Source: Piper betle
Lineage: Eukaryota; Streptophyta; Magnoliopsida; Piperales; Piperaceae
DNA length: 64,000 nt
Direction: 5' to 3'
Assembly (NCBI GenBank): GCA_033002965.1
Contig: JAURVB010014699.1
Location: forward strand, 1-64,000
Shown here: piece after piece, positions 57,701 through 64,000 of the stretch
Layout of the letters: each line of letters opens with the position of its first letter
Position numbering within the stretch: the first letter of the stretch is position 1
Position numbers and translations under genes: made by a program
The notes under the pieces: model-generated
Told to the model about the DNA's origin: nothing
Databases searched by the model: none
Seen by the model: only the letters and a program-made list of their open reading frames with translations

Positions 57701-58370
57701 AAGCCTTTTCGACAACTCTAGAGGAGTCTGAGTCCAAACCCAAAGAGTTGTCCATGATTCCGGTGGTAGCAGAATTTCTGGACGTATTTCCAGGTGAACT
57801 TCCAAGGTTACCTCCTAAGCGGGCAGTGGAGTTTGTCATTGACCTAGCACCTGGAGTATCACCAATTTCTAAAGCACCATACCGCATTGCTCCAGCGGAA
57901 CTCAAGGAGTTAAAGAGTCAATTAGAAGAGCTGTTGCAGGTAGGCTTCATCCGACCAAGTACTTCACCCTAGGGAGCCCCTGTTCTTTTCGTAAAGAAGA
58001 AGGATGGCTCACTTCGATTGTGTATTGACTATCGCCAGCTCAATCAAGTGACAGTCAAGAATCGGTACCCCTTACTGAGGATTGATGATTTATTTGATCA
58101 GTTGAAAACAACCGGAATATTCTCAAAAATAGACTTGCGGTCCGGATATCATCAACTGCGGGTGAAGGAATCTGACATACAGAAAACGGCTTTCCGAACT
58201 CGATATGGGCATTATGAGTTTCTGGTTATGCCTTTTGGTCTGACAAATGCACCAGCAGCCTTTATGTCACTTATGAACATGGTGTTCCACAAATACTTGG
58301 ATGAGTTTATTATTGTGTTTGTGGATGACATTCTGGTCTATTCAAATAATGAGGAGGACCATGGGAAACA
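57701..58370 (+). pseudogene. C2 reverse transcriptase, fingers and palm
   Basis: The linker ELSMIPVVAEFLDVFPGELP and [16 protein letters not shown] run into RT until a TGG-to-TAG stop in 'caccctagggag' (the same codon is hit in E1). 58018-58370 carries [37 protein letters not shown] and [14 protein letters not shown] with all palm Asp intact. It is interrupted at about 58370 by the TRIM array. Confidence 0.9.
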
Positions 58371-59741
58371 GCCAGCCCAAAGTGCAACGTAATGGGCTAA
58401 GTCATTTCTTTAAAATGGGTACCCCGGAAGTTAAAGATCTCTAGTCCATTCCCACTTATAAACATGATCTTCTCCCAGTAGGTATTAGATGTGGGACTAA
58501 GTTGAGGGATCTTACAATCCACCCAACTTAGGAAATTTTGTCCCAGAAATGCCTATATTTGGCCCGTTGCTAGCCCCAACCCACGACCTTTCTGGCCTGT
58601 GACTGGCAGCCTAGCCAACGTTTCTAATCCAGCCCACCATCTAACACGGAACCAGGTTGGCTCTGATACCATTTGTAACGACCCAGCCCAAAGTGCAACG
58701 TAATGGGCCGAGTCATCTCTTTAAAATGGGTACTCTGGAAGTTAAAGATCTAAACAGGATCTTCTCCCAGTAGGTATTACATGTTGGACTAACTTGAGGG
58801 ATCTCACATTCCACCCACCTTAGGAAATTCATCCCCGAAATGCCTTTTCTTGGCCCGTTGCTAGCCCCAGCCCACGTCCTTTCTGGTCCGTGACCTGCAG
58901 CCTAACCTACGTTTCTAGTCTTGGCCCGTTACTAATTCCAGCCCATGACCTTTTTTGGCCCGTGACCGGCAGCCTAGCCAACATCCCTAGTCCATCCCAC
59001 CATCTAACACGGAACTAGGTCAGCTATGATACCATTTGTAACGACCCAGCCCAAAGTGCAATGTAATGGGCTAAGTCATTTCTTTAAATTGGGTACGTTG
59101 CTAGCCCCAGCCCACGTCCTTTCTGGCCCGTGACTGGCAGCCTAGCCAACATTTCTATTCCAGCCCACCATCTAACACGGAACCAGGTCGGCTCTGATAC
59201 CATTTGTAACGACCCAGCCCAAAGTGCAGCGTAATGGGCTAAGTCATTTCTTTAAAATGGGTACCCCGGAAGTTAAAGATCTATAGTCCATTCCCACTTA
59301 TAAACAGGATCTTCTCCCAGTAGGTATTACATGTAGGACTAAGTTGAGGGATCTCACAATCCACCCACCTTAGCAAATTTCGTCCCCGAAATACCTATAT
59401 TTGGCCCGTAGCTAGCCCCAGCCCACGACCTTTCTTGTCCGTGACCTGCAGCCTAACCAACGTTTCTAGTCTTGGCCCGTTGCTAATTCCAGCCCACGAC
59501 CTTTTTTGGCCCGTGACCGGCAGCCTAGCCAACGTCCTTAGTCCATCCCACCATCTAACACGGAACCAGGTCGGCTCTGATACCATTTGTAACGACCCAG
59601 CCCAAAGTGCAATGTAATGGGCTAAGTCATTTCTTTAAAATGGGTACCCCGGAAGTTAAAGATCTATAGTCCGTTCCCACTTATAAACAAGATCTTCTCC
59701 CAGTAGGTATTAGATGTGGGACTAAGTTGAGGGATTTCACA
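58371..59741 (-). mobile_element. TRIM tandem array, five LTRs, in C2 RT
   Basis: Minus-strand array. LTRs at 58371-58516 (its end, the outer 8-10 bases, lost), 58674-58808 (about 20 bp deleted), 59037-59096 (truncated), 59205-59358 and 59588-59741 (both 154 bp). They are separated by internal regions with the primer site (tggtatcagagc reversed) and the aaggtgggtgga-type tract. Two internal regions (58809-59036 and 59359-59587) contain a tandem duplication of about 100 bp. RT resumes with acact at 59742. The left copy of this TSD is lost with the array edge. Confidence 0.92.
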
Positions 59742-59793
59742 ACACTTGTCCATTGCACTTCAAAGTTCTGAGGGAGAATCAATTGTTCACTGA
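59742..59793 (+). pseudogene. C2 RT fragment after the TRIM array
   Basis: 'cttgtccattgcacttcaaa' through 'gagaatcaattgttcactga' matches the segment after FVDD in E1 (17370-17425: VTLQVLREHQLFAKF). It stops at a short shared 'gttc' where Tek-C LTR sequence begins. Confidence 0.88.
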
Positions 59794-61425
59794 GTTCCAT
59801 GAGATAACAACGGATAAAGATTGGATCTTTGGGGTTTTTTTCAATAGGATCAGTGGGGTAGGTAGAAGATGGGGTCCGAAATTGGGAGGAAGGAAAAGAA
59901 GAGATGTTGGTCGGGTGCTGTTTTTGTGGCTGACTAGAGTAGTCGACATGGGTCTGGTCGGGTGCTGTTTATGTAGCCGACTAGGGAGACGATGCCATGG
60001 GTCATGGAGTCACCATGGTCAGGTCGGGGTTGCTGATTGGGTAGCAGGAAGAGGGTCGCCAAGGACTGGTTGAGGGTTGCCATGTGGTGGCCAAGTTGGA
60101 GACACAATAGCAGCAAATGGAGGCCGCCACGTTACTGGTTGGTCGCCATGCATTGTGAGAATACCAGCTTTTGTTGGTTGACTACAATAAAGCTGGGAGC
60201 TTTGGGGTCGTTACATGAATAGTTAAAGTAGAATGGCACCCAGGTAAGTATGGGACATTTTAATAATTAAATTGTCAATTAGATAATGGGGATTTGGATG
60301 GGGATAATTAATAATTAACTATCATTAGAATTGTTGAAAATTTAATAAGAAATGAAGACTAACATGAACTAATTACATCATTTAAAATAGATAGTATATT
60401 AGTCATGTAGTTGCATGTAGGTTCATGCAAAATAAAATTATACTAATGTATAATTTTATGCCCTCATTCAGATTAGGGTTATCGGATCACAGTCAGATGA
60501 AATCACAAGTCAGGTACGTATAATAGGTAGAACATCGTACTTTCCTTGTTGGTAGCCTAGGTTGGCCTGAGCCCAGATTTGACCACCATGCACCGAGTGC
60601 AACCGGAGTCAAAGAATTGACTCAGTCTGACACGGGGTCGTATTATGTGCGTAAATTGTTTAATGCATCGACATTGTTCTGGAGTAGTGATAGCCACCTC
60701 ATAAAAAGGCTACAGCCGGGGTGAGCGAGGCACAGCGATTCCTCCATCACACTAGAGTGCAGTGATAGCCTCCCTATAAAAAGGCTACGGCCGGGGTGTG
60801 CAAGGCACTAGCACTGGAGTGCAGTGATAGCCTCCCCATAAAAAGGCTACGGCCGGGGTGTGCGAGGCACTGGCACTAGAATTGGTAGTGAGAGCTTCCT
60901 CACAAACGGGGCGTAGCAATCACCTGAGTGCAGTGATAGCTTCCCCACAAAAAGGCTACGGCCGGGGTGTTCGAGGCACTGGCACTAGAGACGGTAGTGG
61001 TAGCCTCCCCGCAAAAGGGCTACGACCAGGGTGTGCAGATCACAGCAGATACCCCCTCCGCAATGTTTTGGAGTATAGCGGAATCGCTCCACCGCATATT
61101 AAAATAAACATAAGGAAATGGTGGAATGTACTTGATTTGTTTTATCTATTATACTACTTAGTGTTGTAATCACTAACGCGGAATTGCCTCCGCAGGTGTG
61201 CAGATACAAAATTAGGTGATTGACAACCGGAGCATGGAGCAAAATAAATATGAGGACTCCTTTTATTAATTATTTGAGAAATAAGTGTGGCTACTGGGAA
61301 ATGGTCTAAGACTGTGGGATCTTTATATGTTTTGTTAAATAAAAATGTTAGACATATTTGCTTAATTGTGAGTAACACCTGGCCAGCTAGGCCCACAATG
61401 TTGTGAGAATTGGTGGGTTGTTACA
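59794..61425 (+). mobile_element. Tek-C LTR copy C4 inside C2 pol, 5' truncated
   Basis: Begins at 'ttccatgagataacaacgga' (equivalent to 30969 in the C1 LTR) and continues to the LTR end gggttgttaca, with the tandem repeat at 60685-61045. The next base belongs to integrase (cccccaaactgatgg). It has replaced about 1.5 kb of pol. No TSD. Confidence 0.87.
60685..61045 (+). repeat. Tek-C tandem repeat in C4
   Basis: About four units of the 62/109-bp type. The arrangement matches C0 and the right half of C2. Confidence 0.83.
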
Positions 61426-62201
61426 ACCCCCAAACTGATGGTTAGACTGAGAGGACCAATCAAACCTTCGAGGATTTGTTGATAGCTTGCATCCTCGACT
61501 GGGGAGGAGATTCGGAGAAACACTTAGCCTTGGCTGAATTCACATATAATAACTCTTACCAAGCCAGTATACGAATGGCACCGTTTGAACCTTTATACGG
61601 TAGGCCTTGTCGATCTCCATCATGCTGGTTGGAGTCTACAGAGGTGGTTATAGTCAGGCCAGAGATGGTGTGAGAAGCAGCCGAAAAAGTGAATCTCATC
61701 AAGCAAAGGCTTAAGGCAGCTCAAGATCGACAGAAAAGTTATGCTGACACTCAAAGGAAGGTCTTAGAATTCCAAGTTGGGGAGTTCATCTACCTTAAGA
61801 CCTCGCCTAAAAAGGGAGTGATCAGATTTAGAACATCTAGGAACTTGAACCCAAGATTCATAGGACCATTTCCAATTTTGGATCGAATCGGAAGTTGTGC
61901 ATATAGATTAGCATTACCACCACGCCTGGATAGTGTACACAATGTCTTTTATGTGTCAATGCTAAAGAACTATGTACGAGATGAGAATCACATTATCACA
62001 AATTTTGCAGATTTAGAGCTACAATCGGATTTAACCTACAAGGGAAAATCGATTCGCATCTTGGCAAGGGAAACAAAGACACTCTGTAACAAGGAGATCC
62101 CTTTGGTAAAGGTAATATGGAGAATTTAGGGATCAGAAGAAGCTACATAGGAGACTGAACAAGAAATGGCCAATAAATATCCTAGCCTGTTTGTAGCATA
62201 A
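61426..62201 (+). pseudogene. C2 integrase end and chromodomain-like tail
   Basis: From the region of the catalytic Glu (here TERTNQT-like, decayed) through [14 protein letters not shown] and [13 protein letters not shown] (61476-61673). Then 61689-62129: IKQRLKAAQDRQKSY, QVGEFIYLKTSPKKG, PRFIGPFPILDRIG, VHNVFYVSMLKNYV and NKEIPLVKVIWRI. The tail continues past a TAG to TAA 62199-62201. Integrase N-terminal and first core parts are missing. Confidence 0.9.
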
Positions 62202-62300
62202 AATCCGTGAAGTTGTTGTAACATGAACTTATACCAGAGATGTACTTAATCTTGAATATCCTATTAATGCAATGATATTACGGGGACGAAATAATTCTAA

Positions 62301-62311
62301 GTTGGGGAGAT
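62301..62311 (+). other. Polypurine tract of C2
   Basis: gttggggagat precedes TGTAAAGACCCGG. Upstream is ttacggggacgaaataattc. Confidence 0.92.
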
Positions 62312-62581
62312 TGTAAAGACCCGGAAAATAATAATAATAATAATAATGACGTTCGACGCAGTGGGATCGAACGTGGGAAAAAATTTGTTAGTTGGATAAG
62401 TATGAATTACCCGGTTAATTGAAAAGTAATTTTTAATTGGATAATTCTAGTTGAATCAGTCGAGTCGAATACATTATTTATCTAATTAGCCATTTAAGTG
62501 AACCATACCATCTACCCATTTAACAGGTTAAGTGAAATGGTTAAGTGGACCGTGTTGATTACCCAATTACCCGGTTCAAGG
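62312..62581 (+). repeat. C2 3' LTR, first 270 bp
   Basis: TGTAAAGACCCGGAAAA followed by (aat)n and 'gacgttcgacgcagtgggat', colinear with 30092-30355. It defines the start of the Tek-C LTR. It breaks off at 'cggttcaagga', before the TATA box. Confidence 0.88.
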
Positions 62582-64000
62582 ACTAAATGCTGAGTAATAA
62601 GTTATAAAATAATGGTTCCCACAGTCTTAGACCATTTCCCATAGCGACATTTATAAATCAAAACAAAATAAAAAGAAGTCCCATTTATTACCCATTCTTC
62701 TAACCTGACTATCCTATTATTCTTTTATTCTACCTTATTGCAGCTGAAATCAAACAATATTGATTGGCCTACATACCCATGTCGGGATCAAGCTCGATGT
62801 AGTTCTATTGGCAGATGGGTTAGTCCACCGTGCCACTATAAAATATTGGGCCGATGGGTCAGTCCATCGTGCCCCCATATTGGCTGATTGGTTCATTCCA
62901 TCGTACCCCCTATTATATTGTAGTTCTATTGGCTGATGGGTTAGTCCACCGTGCCACTATAAAATATTGGGCCGATGGGTCAGTCCATTGAGCCACCATA
63001 TTGCCCGATTGGTTCATTCCATCGTACCCCCTATTATGTTGTAGTTCTATTGGCTGATGGGTTAGTCCACCATGCCACTATAAAATATTGGGCCGATGGG
63101 TCAGTCCACCGTATCCCCTATTGGCTGATGGGTCCATTCCACCATACCCCCTATTGGCTGATGGGTCCATTCCACCGTACCACTTATTAGGTTGAGCCGA
63201 TGGGTCCATTCCACCGTACCCTCCTATGGGCCGATGGGTCCATTCCACCATACCACTTATTAGGTTGAGCCGATGGGTCCATTCCACCGTACCCCTCTAT
63301 TGGCCAATGGGTCCATTCCACCGTACCACTGTATTAGGTTGAGCCGATGGGTCCATTCCATCGTAGCCCCCTATTGGCCAATGGGTCCATTCCACCGTAC
63401 CAATGTATTAGGTGGAGCCGATGGGTCCATTCCACCGTAGCCCCCTATTGGCCAGTGGGTCCATTCCACCGTACCACTGTATTAGGTTGAGCCGATGGGT
63501 CCATTCCATTGTACCACTGTATTAGGTTGAGCCGATGGGTCCATTCCACCGTACCCCTCTATTGGCCGATGGCTCCATTCCACCATACCACTATATTAGG
63601 TTCAGCCGATGGTCCATTCCACCGTACCACTGTATTAGGTTGAGCCGATGGGTCCATTCCACCGTACCCCCTATTGGCCGATGGGTCCATTCCACCGTAC
63701 CCCCTATTGGCCGATGGGTCCATTCCACCGTACCACTGTATTAGGTTGAGCGGATGGGTCCATTCCACCGTACCCCCTACTGGCCGATGGGTCCATTCCA
63801 CGGTACCACTGTATTAGGTTGAGCCGATGGGTCCATTCCATCGTACCCCCCTATTGGCCGATATTTATTTATGGACTGTCTGTTCCATTCTGACATGTCC
63901 ATTATTAGATTTTGAACAGTGCGGCTAAAAAAATAGGGTTTCTTGAAACTAGTCAAACGTGAATTTTATATCTGCCATCTAATTTGCAACCATACAATAT
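62582..64000 (-). mobile_element. Tek-G LTR, minus strand, truncated and running off the window
   Basis: 62610-62680 is the reverse of the conserved Tek LTR tail (tatgggaaatggtctaagac, as in 'gggaaacggtccaagactgt' of F1). It lacks the last about 100 bp of the LTR and its end. It is followed by a long tandem array where other Tek LTRs have theirs. 63880-64000 shows no similarity that I can assign. No core motif is reached before the window ends. Confidence 0.7.
62810..63870 (-). repeat. Tek-G satellite-like tandem array
   Basis: Over 25 units of 33-40 bp share gatgggtccattccaccgta. One form continues ccccctattggcc (about 33 bp), another ccactgtattaggttgagcc (about 40 bp), and the leftmost third has longer composite units of about 125 bp (62810-63110). 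Frames such as 62975-63190 and 63559-63801 are translations of the repeat. Confidence 0.88.

Larger units (their letters stand above)
54154..62581 (+). mobile_element. Tek-C chromovirus C2, rearranged
   Basis: Partial 5' LTR (54154-55820), primer site, gag, protease, RT, then a minus-strand TRIM array (58371-59741) in RT, about 50 bp more of RT, a 5'-truncated Tek-C LTR (59794-61425) in place of the RT end, RNase H and integrase N-terminus, then the integrase end, chromodomain-like tail, polypurine tract and the first 270 bp of the 3' LTR. It is truncated by Tek-G DNA at 62582. Confidence 0.87.

Noticed and set aside
62975..63801. Frames with repeated GPFHRTPYWLM or GGMDPSANRGY
   Set aside because: Translations of the Tek-G satellite-like repeat, with no start context or conservation.

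Overview
This 64 kb window looks like plant nuclear heterochromatin, probably pericentromeric, from a flowering plant. I found no host protein gene, tRNA, rRNA or CRISPR array that I can support. Nearly all of it is nested LTR retrotransposons. The dominant lineage is a Ty3/gypsy chromovirus of the Tekay/Del type. Support for that is a primer-binding site matching initiator-tRNA-Met (tggtatcagagc), the order gag-protease-RT-RNase H-integrase, a C-terminal chromodomain-like tail (KEIPLVKVLW ... EEATWE), a polypurine tract ttggggagat, LTRs of 2 to 4 kb starting TGTAAAGAC and ending CGTTACA, and 5-bp target-site duplications (TSDs). Subfamily labels are mine: Tek-C, Tek-E, Tek-F and Tek-G share LTR ends and a conserved LTR core but carry different tandem repeats inside the LTR. 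Also present are LTR-B (TGTAAAACCC...GGGTGTTACA), a 1.5 kb solo LTR (LTR-H), a 154-bp-LTR TRIM family, and one minus-strand Tat/Athila-like fragment. The species cannot be named from this sequence.

Layout. 1-1209: Tek-C LTR inserted in the RT of a minus-strand Tek-E element (E0, 1210-5243), whose LTR holds a tandem TRIM (3919-4694, TSD AGGGA). 5244-22547: plus-strand Tek-E element E1. Its gag is split by minus-strand element E2 (8298-16403, TSD TCAGG), which itself holds an LTR-B fragment and solo LTR-H (13230-14745, TSD TCATG). 22548-24264: LTR-B copy. 24276-27082: solo Tek-F LTR (TSD GTTCC). 27088-27552: unassigned DNA. 27553-30091: LTR-B 5' LTR, binding site and start of gag. 30092-40612: Tek-C element C1, whose gag is split by a minus solo LTR-B (33947-38841, TSD CTATG) that is itself split by a Tek-C-like/TRIM chimera (35185-37077, TSD ATCAA). 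40613-42286: Tat/Athila-like fragment. 42287-52564: LTR-B split by the complete Tek-F element F1 (42395-50826, TSD CTTGC). 52611-62581: rearranged Tek-C copies, with a five-LTR TRIM array in RT (58371-59741). 62582-64000: minus Tek-G LTR with a satellite-like array.

All coding regions are decayed, and many of the breaks are CAG-to-TAG, TGG-to-TAG or CGA-to-TGA changes, as expected from methylated cytosine decay. The most interesting points are: (i) E2 and F1 share the same two internal deletions, which remove gag 3', protease and all of RT, implying a mobile non-autonomous chromovirus lineage; (ii) TRIM tandem arrays have termini resembling Tek ends, suggesting a Tek-mobilised parasite; (iii) a Tek-C-like/TRIM chimera integrated as one unit; (iv) unrelated tandem repeats arose at one LTR position in every subfamily; (v) most acidic catalytic residues of E1 pol are replaced.
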